From: Clostridia bacterium
GTDB taxonomy: Bacteria > Bacillota > Clostridia > Oscillospirales > Acutalibacteraceae
Assembly: GCA_017407995.1 (NCBI GenBank)
Contig: JAFQVM010000023.1
Coordinates: 1 to 64,000 of the forward strand
Direction of reading: 5' to 3'
Length of the DNA: 64,000 nt
The notes beneath the pieces are model-generated. The model searched no databases, was not told the DNA's origin, and saw only the letters and a program-made list of their open reading frames with translations. Positions 53,229-60,843 of the stretch are shown one piece after another. Numbering within the stretch: the stretch's first letter is position 1; the number at the start of each line of letters is the position of its first letter. Position numbers and translations under genes: made by a program.

Positions 53229-53408
53229 TGAAAAAAATTTCTGCAGTTAGGTCAGACAGAATTTGCAGAGCAAATCGGCATATCCTATGCAACAGTCAGC
53301 CGTTATGAAAGGGAAAACCGCACACCTCAGCTTTACACGCTCGGAAAGTTTTATTTCTTTTGCATACGAAACGGCATAGAGCTTAACTCATCAGATAAGG
53401 AGGGATAA
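53228..53408 (+). pseudogene. XRE-family HTH gene with N-terminal frameshift
   Basis: The frame ending at 53408 encodes LGQTEFAEQIGISYATVSRY followed by ERENRTPQLYTLGKF, a clear Cro/C1-type helix-turn-helix, but runs into a stop upstream at 53229. A GTG at 53228 would be in frame if the run of seven A (53231-53237) had six. The gene is therefore disrupted or uses slippage. Its end carries the ribosome site (AAGGAGGG) of the LuxR-type gene. Sequencing error in the A-run is also possible. Confidence 0.6.
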
Positions 53409-53409
53409 T

Positions 53410-54399
53410 ATGTCTGTTATTTACGGTATATTTTCTGTCGTTGCGTTACTGATGATTGGCGCTTATTTTTATGTTGACCGTAAGCGAGATATATGGCTGA
53501 TGTTGCTGTTTGTTTCGGTTGCAATTTGTGATATCGGATATCTCCTTTTGTCCGTATCCAAAACTCTTAGTGCCGCTCTTTGGGCAAACAGAATTGCGTA
53601 TCTCGGCAACGTCTTTCTTCCGTTCTTTTTGCTGATGATGATTATGAACCTGTCAAGATTCCGTTATCCAAAACATTTGCCGAAAATTCTTATCGGAATA
53701 AATACCATTATGCTGTTAATTGCTGCAAGCGGAGGCTTTCTTCCGATATATTATAAAACTGTTTCGCTTGGCTTTGTTGACGGGATACCCATGCTTATCA
53801 AAGAATATGGCCCACTTCATCCGGTATATAAAGTTTTTCTGTTTGCATATTTTGCCGCAATGGTCGGAATTATTATCTATACCGCAATAAAGAAAACCGT
53901 TGTTTCAAGTAAACATTCCATATTTTTGGCATTCGTTGTTATCGGTAATATCGCAATATGGCTTGTCGAAAACATGATTAATTCAAGCTTTGAATTTCTC
54001 TCTATTTCTTATATCGTAACTGAAGGACTAATTCTTTTTCTGTATGGTATTTTACAGGATTATGGACTTGCCGATACTCAGAAAATCTCTGATTCATCCG
54101 TAGTCATTCCACCCAAACAAGATGAAAATATTGTATCTTACGAAACTGTCAAATTTTTCAGCAGTGAACAGATAGACAACATTCTGAATAACTGGAAAGC
54201 TGTTGAAACGCTTTCTCAAAGAGAAAAAGAAGTTTTGCGCTTTATTCTTGAAAACAAAAAGAGAAAGGATATAGCTCAAACATTATTTGTTACCGAAAGC
54301 ACAATCAAAAAACATACATCAGGAATTTTCAGAAAGCTCGAAATAACAAACCGAACAGAGCTTTTTGAAAAAGGGAAGGACTATTGTTCAAACAATTGA
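53410..54399 (+). CDS. 7TM-sensor LuxR-type transcriptional regulator
   Basis: A 329-aa fusion of a seven-helix membrane sensor like the HisKA_7TM N-terminal domain (residues about 1-220; KRDIWLMLLFVSVAICDIGY, LWANRIAYLGNVFLPFFLLM) with a C-terminal LuxR/GerE helix-turn-helix (LSQREKEVLRFILENKKRKD, IAQTLFVTESTIKKHTSGIF, LEITNRTEL). There is no kinase or receiver domain, so it looks like a one-component, membrane-bound regulator. The ATG is 1 bp after the XRE gene end, with AAGGAGGG upstream, so both were one operon. It may control the island genes; unproven. Confidence 0.8.
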   Translation: MSVIYGIFSVVALLMIGAYFYVDRKRDIWLMLLFVSVAICDIGYLLLSVSKTLSAALWANRIAYLGNVFLPFFLLMMIMNLSRFRYPKHLPKILIGINTIMLLIAASGGFLPIYYKTVSLGFVDGIPMLIKEYGPLHPVYKVFLFAYFAAMVGIIIYTAIKKTVVSSKHSIFLAFVVIGNIAIWLVENMINSSFEFLSISYIVTEGLILFLYGILQDYGLADTQKISDSSVVIPPKQDENIVSYETVKFFSSEQIDNILNNWKAVETLSQREKEVLRFILENKKRKDIAQTLFVTESTIKKHTSGIFRKLEITNRTELFEKGKDYCSNN

Positions 54400-54416
54400 C
54401 TTTTATACATATTAAG

Positions 54417-54458
54417 CCGTTGCACTTGAATCCGTTTGGTCAGGGTGCAACGGTTTTG
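54417..54458 (+). terminator. Terminator after the LuxR-type gene
   Basis: CCGTTGCAC / GTGCAACGG hairpin followed by TTTT, directly downstream of the regulator gene. Confidence 0.7.
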
Positions 54459-54529
54459 TATAAAACAAAAAGCCTCAACAATCAGCGAAAAAAGTTGACT
54501 GTCAAGGCTTTTAAAATTTTGGTGCGGAT
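54454..54529. repeat. 76-bp direct repeat, copy 2 (tRNA-Leu terminator plus 3' tip)
   Basis: Identical to 45877-45952 except three positions. Only the first about 10 bases of the tRNA 3' end (GTGCGGAT complement plus CCA) are kept. It marks the internal junction between the two island segments. Confidence 0.8.
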
Positions 54530-54571
54530 GTTCATTAGGGATTATATTATAACTCTTCCCTATAGTGATGA

Positions 54572-54928
54572 TTAGTCATTTCTGTAATCATATGTATCTG
54601 TGGTTACATTTAACTTAATACCATTTATTGTTACGGTGTCTTCATTATTCCATTCAATTACAGCTTCGGTACAGTGATAATTCCAGTATATATTCTTTTC
54701 TTTATCGGTATCGTTGTTTTTGACCGAACATAATACGGCATAATCTGTTGTTGCACCGCCATTGTTTAAGTATGCAGAAACCGTATATTTACCATCAGGT
54801 GAAACTACTTCATGTAACAGTTCTTGCCCGTCTATTCTTTGAATATCAAAGAATGCCCAATTGATAGCATAAGCTCCAACAGCAATAACAATCAGGATAG
54901 GAATAATAACTTTCAGGAACTTCTTCAA
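54572..54928 (-). CDS. DUF5412-family membrane-anchored protein
   Basis: A 118-aa protein with an N-terminal membrane helix (VIIPILIVIAVGAYAINWAFF) and an exported domain: SPDGKYTVSAYLNNGGATTDYAVL, then EKNIYWNYHCTEAVIEWNN and DTVTINGIKLNV, the pattern of DUF5412. It starts with TTG behind AAGGATGTG. It lies directly inside island segment B, next to the repeat junction. The role is unknown. Confidence 0.72.
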   Translation of the reverse strand: MKKFLKVIIPILIVIAVGAYAINWAFFDIQRIDGQELLHEVVSPDGKYTVSAYLNNGGATTDYAVLCSVKNNDTDKEKNIYWNYHCTEAVIEWNNEDTVTINGIKLNVTTDTYDYRND

Positions 54929-55496
54929 AAAATCACATCCTTATTATTGATAATTATAACATTATACTGCGCAAAAAATCAACCCATTAGACGTCTTTGC
55001 TGAAAAAGCAGAAAGTGTCATAGTGGGTTACATACTTAAATATAAAGATATAAAAAAATGAGTGTTCATAGGCAAGTCCCCTATGAATACTCATTTTGGC
55101 AAAGGTAGACGATTTTAATACAATTTTTGTATTTTTTCCACATATGCCATTTTTCTTTAATTTTCCCGAACTTTTTTCCACGTAGCTGTTCTTTACACCT
55201 AAAAAAAACACCGATTTTTTCCACGTAGCTGTTTTCTCACATCAAAAATGTTGCGGTTTTTTCCACGGAGGTATTTTTGCGCCTTGAAAATGAACCTGTT
55301 TTTTCCACGGAGGTGTTTTTGTGCCTCAAAAATGCCACAACTTTTTCCACGGCGTTGCAAAAACAGTTTTTTTCATTTCTGCACTTTTTACCGCTTTCAT
55401 TTTCGAGTTTTACCATATTTTCGATATTTTCCAAAAACTCAAAAATATGTACCGCGGAGTGATTTTTACAGTCAAATCATACTATTCGCTGCATTT
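54929..55496. other. Interval with tandem repeats and no confident gene
   Basis: Besides the 42-bp array (55131-55357), two minus-strand frames (54987-55211 and 55237-55434) translate parts of that array and are probably not genes, although both keep the 14-residue periodicity. Nothing else is evident. Confidence 0.55.
55131..55357. repeat. Tandem array with 42-bp period
   Basis: The core TTTTTCCAC recurs at six positions (CCAC starting at 55138, 55178, 55221, 55263, 55305, 55347), spacing 40-43 bp, mostly exactly 42. Units carry TTTTTCCACGTAGCTG or TTTTTCCACGGAGGT. In reverse the period equals 14 codons with the repeated peptide RKNTSVEKT. Units differ at several positions, so the array is diverged. 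Confidence 0.75.
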
Positions 55497-57407
55497 TTAT
55501 ACATCCATCTTAAGTTGTTTTGCTTCTTTGAGTGCTTGTTCAACAATGCTTTCTTGATCTAATGCATTGTAATGCTCCTGTAGTCTTTGACGCAGTCTAA
55601 AAAGTTTTCCGGTTGCGGTTTCAACAAGATGCCCATATGTCACAGCATGAATCCTGCCACTGGATGTTTCTTTTTCCGGGTCAATATCACCGAGTTTTGT
55701 TCCAACAACATAAGCATCTATTGTTGCAGAACTATGAAGAACTGCGGATTTACGAATCTGGCGAACATAATATTCAACCTGCGAAACTTCGTCACTGGTT
55801 ATTTCAAACCCGCCTCGTTTAACTTCAATGATTAGTATCTGATCGGGTTTCATTATATCACCAGAAGCATGATCAACCCTATCTGTACAAACTGCTTTTA
55901 TTGAATACTTTTTGAGACAAACAATATCAGGTCTACGTCTCGGATTTTCAATCATTTCTAAATCATAATCCTCCTCTTTGAAAAGCTCTTTCACTACAGT
56001 TGTCAAAGCTGAATTTGAAACGAACATTGGGGAGTCGTACTGTGCACCGAACAACCATCTTGAATTCAAAACTAGCGGATGAAGTGTATGAAGTTCTTCC
56101 GTATTCTTATCGTTGTAAATTCTTTCAATAGCTTCTACAACAACAATTCGCTTATCTATTTCTCCAATTACAGTAGCAATATCGTCTACATCCCAGGTGT
56201 TCAGAATATCCGCCAGCTTGTCAATTTGATCAGCAGACATTTGTGCCAATTGGCTTAAAAGTATTTCACCTTTTTTAGCCTTTTCGATTGAAATCACGGC
56301 TCCAACCGCACTATGCAGATATTCTGGCGATATCACTGGATTATCTTCAGTCACCTTTTCAATAAACGCTGAAACATTTCGCTGTCCTGTAATATTAAGT
56401 GTTTCCAATTCATCTCTGGCATCACGAATAACATCAAGTCGAACCTCACTGATGTGTTCCTTCATGACAGTCTTAATAAAAATATCAACTTCTCGCTTGA
56501 TACACTGATAAACGCTTGACATATTAGAAGAATCAACAAAGCCGCTCCAATCAGGAAGAACTTCATCTATAAGATCATCCGTCTTAATAATTATCGTATA
56601 CCGTTTTGCAGCTTTGAAACGACCATCTAAAAAAGTAGTTTTGCCATATGTCCACGAGGGTTGACCAACGAGTCGACCTGATATCCAAAACGCAATGCCA
56701 TGTTGTTGTGATTTAGCCGCTGTTTTTTCGGAATCAATAACAATCATAGATAATGTGGCTTTTGTATCTGTCGTAAATTCTTTTTTAGAAACAACTCCTC
56801 GATGTTGTGATAAATCAATTTTATTCCCATTTATTTTCACAACAAATTTGGGATCGTATAAAAATCTCGCAGAAAGAATGTCAGTCATAGCATCCGCATC
56901 AGGTAAATGCCTTTTAACGGAAGCTCGTATTTTAGTTCCATGACCAGTTCTGGGTTCAGTTGTATGCCTGAAAATTTTAAACGGAGCATCTCCGTGAGAA
57001 ACGGCAATATCATAAATGTTGCATTGACCGTCTTTCCAAGTTTCAACGATGTAGCTGTTTGAAAAGCATAACATTCCATGACGACCAATACCATTACGTC
57101 CGTAAGCAATTCTTTTTGTCATATCTACTTCGGGCGGAAAAGACACTTCCTTACCTTGACGCTTTTGCCGATCGTAATTGAGCGTCATCCACCTACTGCG
57201 AAATTCTTCATCTGTCATTCCAGTGCCATCATCTTCTACAATGATCTCTTCGTCTTCTTTATAAGGAATAGTAATGCTCACGTTATGAGCACCTGCATCC
57301 CATGCATTCGCAACAAATTCTGTTAACGCAATATCGTTATTGGAAGTGATAGATTTATTGTTTCTGAATATATAATTTTCCTCAAAATAAACCATGCTAT
57401 TATCCAT
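55497..57407 (-). CDS. GHKL ATPase fused to PD-(D/E)XK nuclease, restriction-modification associated
   Basis: A 636-aa protein. N-terminal GHKL/MutL-Hsp90-type ATPase: ALTEFVANAWDAGA (E30, N34), IVEDDGTGM (D60-x-G-x-G) and GRNGIGRHGM (103-112). A middle S5-like and helical region follows. The C-terminus has a nuclease core: RRPDIVCL (D494), then ILIIEVKRGG (E528, K530) and EVSQVEYYV. This architecture recalls the MutL/MORC-like ATPases described in prokaryotic restriction-modification loci. Start ATG has GGGAGGG upstream. It lies divergent from a candidate endonuclease gene that is paired with a cytosine methyltransferase, so an ATP-controlled DNA cleavage role is inferred. Confidence 0.8.
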   Translation of the reverse strand: MDNSMVYFEENYIFRNNKSITSNNDIALTEFVANAWDAGAHNVSITIPYKEDEEIIVEDDGTGMTDEEFRSRWMTLNYDRQKRQGKEVSFPPEVDMTKRIAYGRNGIGRHGMLCFSNSYIVETWKDGQCNIYDIAVSHGDAPFKIFRHTTEPRTGHGTKIRASVKRHLPDADAMTDILSARFLYDPKFVVKINGNKIDLSQHRGVVSKKEFTTDTKATLSMIVIDSEKTAAKSQQHGIAFWISGRLVGQPSWTYGKTTFLDGRFKAAKRYTIIIKTDDLIDEVLPDWSGFVDSSNMSSVYQCIKREVDIFIKTVMKEHISEVRLDVIRDARDELETLNITGQRNVSAFIEKVTEDNPVISPEYLHSAVGAVISIEKAKKGEILLSQLAQMSADQIDKLADILNTWDVDDIATVIGEIDKRIVVVEAIERIYNDKNTEELHTLHPLVLNSRWLFGAQYDSPMFVSNSALTTVVKELFKEEDYDLEMIENPRRRPDIVCLKKYSIKAVCTDRVDHASGDIMKPDQILIIEVKRGGFEITSDEVSQVEYYVRQIRKSAVLHSSATIDAYVVGTKLGDIDPEKETSSGRIHAVTYGHLVETATGKLFRLRQRLQEHYNALDQESIVEQALKEAKQLKMDV

Positions 57408-57436
57408 AATATCCCTCCCGAAACGTGTTTTTTCTT

Positions 57437-57465
57437 ATTATAACCTGTGATATGATTTTTTTCAA
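57437..57465 (-). promoter_or_regulatory. SigA-type promoter of the GHKL ATPase-nuclease gene
   Basis: Minus strand: TTGAAA (57465-57460), 17-nt spacer, TATAAT (57442-57437), 30 bp before the start codon. Confidence 0.75.
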
Positions 57466-57586
57466 TACATTCCACAGAAAGCTTTTGCATTAATATAATC
57501 TTGCGCATTGTTAATAAACACAAGTCCGATTTTATTGAAATAACATTAAGTATATTTTCTAAAATGTAGAAATTTGTGTTTTTTTA

Positions 57587-57615
57587 TTGTAAAAAAATGT
57601 TTAGCTTGATATAAT
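57587..57615 (+). promoter_or_regulatory. SigA-type promoter of the SacI-like gene
   Basis: TTGTAA (57587-57592), 17-nt spacer, TATAAT (57610-57615). The start codon is about 190 bp downstream, leaving a long leader that contains a 43-codon overlapping frame (57683-57814) without a clear ribosome site. The gap 57408-57803 holds otherwise only the divergent promoters. Confidence 0.6.
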
Positions 57616-57803
57616 CAAATTGTAAAATATCAATAGTTCGAATAACACACAAAAAATTGTTTTAAAAAATCTTCCGAACCTCATGCTCTGTATAGGAACG
57701 ATTTTAGAACAAATGCTTTTTGCAACACCTGAAAAAACTGATGATACTATTGAGAACCAAACAAAAAAACATTCCCAAATAATTATTATAGGAGGAAATA
57801 TAT

Positions 57804-58901
57804 ATGCCTGTTGACGATAGAAATACCAGGGTAACGAATATTCTAGAAGATTTTTTTGAATCTGCAACAAACGAACATATTGTAATTAATGAAGATGATT
57901 ATAAAAATGAATTAGATCAACTTTTTGCAACTTCAGCGTGGGGATTTAGAGAAATTTTACTAGTTGTTTTGGTTGCTATGAAATTAGATCCAAGTTTCAA
58001 AGCATCAACCGGGTTGTATGATTGTAGTCCCAGAGCCATATACGAAGGACCTATCAAAGAGTTCTTGATAGAGAAGAATATTCCGCACAGAAAATCTGGA
58101 CCACTAAATGTCGCAAAAGCTACCGTTGGTCTTGATATTACCTGGGCAGCTCAACGTCGACCTGCATACGTTGCAGAACAGGTCGTAAATTTAGTTAATT
58201 ACCTTGAAACTCCCGATGAAGGTAAAGATGTAAGAATAAATAGTTTAGGAATTTCGTTGATGAAACGATTAATTGCCGAAACGATCCGTGTAGGAGAACT
58301 TTCCGTTACCATTGAGCGCACTTCTGATCCTAATCATCTTTACAATTTATGTTATCGATTAACTGTGGAAACACCTGATTCAGGTAATACGCCTCAAAAG
58401 ATTTCTGCATTTCTTTTAAAAAACTATCATAGATATATTTTTTCTAGTGTTACTGTTACCGGAGAAGAAGATAGAGCCTCTGTCACTAGTACTACCAGTA
58501 AAAAGCCAGGAGATGTTAACGAAGAAAATCTCGAAAAAATACTGAAAGTATATGAGGTAACTGTAAAAAAATTTGATATTGCACGGATTCGCGATTCATA
58601 CGATTGTATATCTGTATACAATGATAACAATGGCACAAATATTCACGAAGTTATAGTTGTTTGTCGACCAGAAGATTGTCCTGATGATATGGAACCTAGT
58701 GGACTTTGTGGATATATGGGACATTTCAAATACCAAGATATAGTGTATTACTATTGGAATATTTTTGAATGGTATGCGAATACTTTGCAAAGAATGACAG
58801 ATGAAGGTCGTATGGCTTTTTATATGGATCTTAATAACTATATAAATGAAATTAACACATCCGAAACTGTAAAACGTCTCTGGCACGCATTACATAGTTA
58901 A
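57804..58901 (+). CDS. Candidate type II restriction endonuclease (SacI-family-like)
   Basis: A 365-aa soluble protein. Residues 45-125 (WGFREILLVVLVAMKLDPSF, YDCSPRAIYEGPIKEFLIE, HRKSGPLNVAKATVGLD, WAAQRRPAYVAEQVVNLVNY) resemble the SacI-family restriction endonuclease pattern as I remember it; this is unverified. No PD-(D/E)XK core is obvious. Its position, divergent from the GHKL ATPase-nuclease and convergent with the Dcm-type methyltransferase, supports a restriction role. The ATG follows AGGAGG. The C-terminal half (IHEVIVVCRPEDCPDDM, YYYWNIFEWYANTLQRM) is not recognised. Confidence 0.55.
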   Translation: MPVDDRNTRVTNILEDFFESATNEHIVINEDDYKNELDQLFATSAWGFREILLVVLVAMKLDPSFKASTGLYDCSPRAIYEGPIKEFLIEKNIPHRKSGPLNVAKATVGLDITWAAQRRPAYVAEQVVNLVNYLETPDEGKDVRINSLGISLMKRLIAETIRVGELSVTIERTSDPNHLYNLCYRLTVETPDSGNTPQKISAFLLKNYHRYIFSSVTVTGEEDRASVTSTTSKKPGDVNEENLEKILKVYEVTVKKFDIARIRDSYDCISVYNDNNGTNIHEVIVVCRPEDCPDDMEPSGLCGYMGHFKYQDIVYYYWNIFEWYANTLQRMTDEGRMAFYMDLNNYINEINTSETVKRLWHALHS

Positions 58902-58906
58902 TAAAG

Positions 58907-58941
58907 TACGGAGCATCAACGCTTTAGGTTGATGCTCCGTA
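58907..58941. terminator. Bidirectional terminator between endonuclease and methyltransferase genes
   Basis: TACGGAGCATCAAC-GCTTTA-GGTTGATGCTCCGTA hairpin followed by TTTT, between convergent genes. Confidence 0.9.
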
Positions 58942-58943
58942 TT

Positions 58944-60005
58944 TTATGATTCATTTAAATATTTCACAACAGCATTTGCAATTACTTCAGCTAACTTACA
59001 AGGGACAGCATTACCAATTTGAGTGTATATTTTTCCTTTGTTACCACAAAAAATATAGTCATCGGGAAAGGATTGTATCCTCTTTGCTTCACTGATACTA
59101 ATTCTTCTTAAACGCGAAGGTGCTTGTTTGAACTCTGGATTAATGGTTCCATCTAATAATCCCTTATGATACTGAACAACCCAATTTTCAACTGCCGAAC
59201 CGTACAAATAATCATCATCAACAAAAGGAGTTTTGTTTCCTCCCATAGAAGCTGGCAAAGTGTTTGAATACCCATCAATATCGATTGGTCTTCCTTGACC
59301 ATTAAAATACATTCCAGAATATGGGGATTTTCGCATAATCGGACGGGTTGTAAATGTGATTTTCGCAGTACATGTGTTAGGGTTTTTTTCTGTTCCCGCA
59401 GGACCTAATGATCTTAGCAGTTCCCGTATTGTTAATGCAGGTTCTTTTTGAGTTTCAATTAATCTCTGCATCTCATCCTTATTAAAAGAAATGGTATTTT
59501 TAATTCCAATAAAAAACACTCGTTCTCTTTTTTGCGATACTCCATAGTGAGTTGCATTTAACACAAATGGATGACAAACATAGCCTAATTCTTCTGCTTT
59601 TTCAAAATACTTTCGCCTAACCGGCTCCCATTTTTCTAAAGTAGCTAGGGCTTTAACGTTTTCCATAACAAAAACTTTTGGATTAACTTTTTCTACAACA
59701 TTTAAAAATGTAAAAATCAAATTACTTCTTGTGTCTTGTGGGTCCATTTTACCTGCAACAGAAAAACCTTGACATGGAGGACCGCCAAAAACAATATCAG
59801 TTCCTTGGTATGAATCAAGTGTAGATAAAATATCGAGAATATTAGCATTAACCATTACATCTGTTTTTCTATTAGCTCTATAGGTTTCAGCAGCTTCTTT
59901 CATTAATTCATTTGCAAAAACGATATTAATACCTGCTCTCTCAAAGCCAATATCCATACCACCTGCACCAGTAAATAAAGATATCGCTGTTAAAGGTTTT
60001 ACCAT
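58944..60005 (-). CDS. C5-cytosine DNA methyltransferase
   Basis: Methylates cytosine C5 in a specific DNA sequence, most likely the protective half of the adjacent restriction locus. All main motifs are intact: AISLFTGAGGMDIGFE (motif I), DIVFGGPPCQGFS with catalytic Cys78 (IV), MENVKAL (VI), the variable target-recognition region, and the C-terminal QSFPDDYIFCG and QIGNAVPCKLAEVIA (IX/X). 353 aa, a normal length. The ATG at 60005 is fixed by TTAGGAG upstream; the frame is open to 60074. No Vsr nick-repair gene is adjacent. Target sequence is unknown. Confidence 0.92.
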   Translation of the reverse strand: MVKPLTAISLFTGAGGMDIGFERAGINIVFANELMKEAAETYRANRKTDVMVNANILDILSTLDSYQGTDIVFGGPPCQGFSVAGKMDPQDTRSNLIFTFLNVVEKVNPKVFVMENVKALATLEKWEPVRRKYFEKAEELGYVCHPFVLNATHYGVSQKRERVFFIGIKNTISFNKDEMQRLIETQKEPALTIRELLRSLGPAGTEKNPNTCTAKITFTTRPIMRKSPYSGMYFNGQGRPIDIDGYSNTLPASMGGNKTPFVDDDYLYGSAVENWVVQYHKGLLDGTINPEFKQAPSRLRRISISEAKRIQSFPDDYIFCGNKGKIYTQIGNAVPCKLAEVIANAVVKYLNES

Positions 60006-60211
60006 AAAAATAACTCCTAACTTTTTTGTGTTTAGGTGTATTATATATTTTTTATTATCCCATAAAACGGACATAATTGATATTATTGGTTAGTAATTAT
60101 ATCATAAAAACTCGTTTTTTTCAACAATAAGAATTTATCAATTATCTATTTTTAAAACTCGAGCCAATATTTTTTATTAACAATTTGTTATCTGGACTTC
60201 CGAGCGGAGTG

Positions 60212-60226
60212 ACGGTATAGTACCGT
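60212..60226. promoter_or_regulatory. Palindrome before the DUF6809-like gene
   Basis: ACGGTA-TAG-TACCGT, a perfect 6-bp dyad, lies 18 bp upstream of the small gene start and could be an operator or simply chance. Confidence 0.3.
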
Positions 60227-60244
60227 ACTGCTAGGAGGTGAACT

Positions 60245-60523
60245 ATGAGAAGTATACTTGAAGAAATGTGGTACGGAAATCTGAATCCGCAGGAGCAAAG
60301 CACCGAGGGACACAAAGAAACACAGCGGTTACTCAGCTTAATGGGACGAAACCGTGATGAGCTATGTAGCACCCTCACGGAAAGTCAAAAACTCACTTTG
60401 GAAAAATATGATGATTGTCTCAATGAGATGAACAGCATAATCGAGCGAGATATTTTTATTCATGCTTTCAGCCTCGGCGGAAGAATTATGCTTGAGGTGT
60501 TAACCGACCGCATAAAAGATTAA
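60245..60523 (+). CDS. DUF6809-like small protein
   Basis: A 92-aa soluble protein of a type common beside clostridial mobile elements: ILEEMWYGNLNPQEQS near the start, LTESQKLTLEKYDDCLNEM in the middle and FIHAFSLGGRIMLEVLTD at the end. A strong TAGGAGG site precedes the ATG. It is flanked by the methyltransferase and recombinase genes. The molecular role is unknown. Confidence 0.65.
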   Translation: MRSILEEMWYGNLNPQEQSTEGHKETQRLLSLMGRNRDELCSTLTESQKLTLEKYDDCLNEMNSIIERDIFIHAFSLGGRIMLEVLTDRIKD

Positions 60524-60540
60524 TACAACCACAACAGAAA

Positions 60541-60572
60541 ATACCGTTGCAAACTTTGCAGCGGTGTTTTTG
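60541..60572. terminator. Terminator after the DUF6809-like gene
   Basis: ATACCGTTGCAAA / TTTGCAGCGGTGT hairpin followed by TTTTT on the plus strand. Confidence 0.7.
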
Positions 60573-60590
60573 GTTGTATTGCCAAACAAT

Positions 60591-60767
60591 TCATTTCAAG
60601 CTTTCGGCTGAATAAAACATACCTTCAATCATCAGTTCTTGAAAGAGTTTCTCTTTTTGCCAGGGTGTAAGCTTGCTGATAGATTTCAATGCAGTATAAA
60701 CATCCTTTTTAGCTTCTAAATATTCATCTGAAAATTCTACATCCAAAGATAATTTTGCTTCATTCAT
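60591..60767 (-). CDS. Hypothetical protein, 58 aa
   Basis: A small acidic, helical protein (MNEAKLSLDVEFSDEYLEAK ... LTPWQKEKLFQELMIEGMF). AAGGAGG lies 8 nt before the ATG at 60767, so translation is likely. It sits between the serine recombinase and the DUF6809-like gene on the recombinase strand. No family recognised. Confidence 0.55.
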   Translation of the reverse strand: MNEAKLSLDVEFSDEYLEAKKDVYTALKSISKLTPWQKEKLFQELMIEGMFYSAESLK

Positions 60768-60843
60768 TGTTAGCACCTCCTTTTTGTTATATTGTATTAT
60801 TCTTTATTGTTATCCACAAGACGATAAACGTATCATTTTCGCA

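Noticed and set aside
54987..55434. Two minus-strand frames (74 and 65 codons) over the 42-bp array
   Set aside because: They only translate repeat units, have no ribosome sites and are separated by stops; kept as a repeat observation instead.
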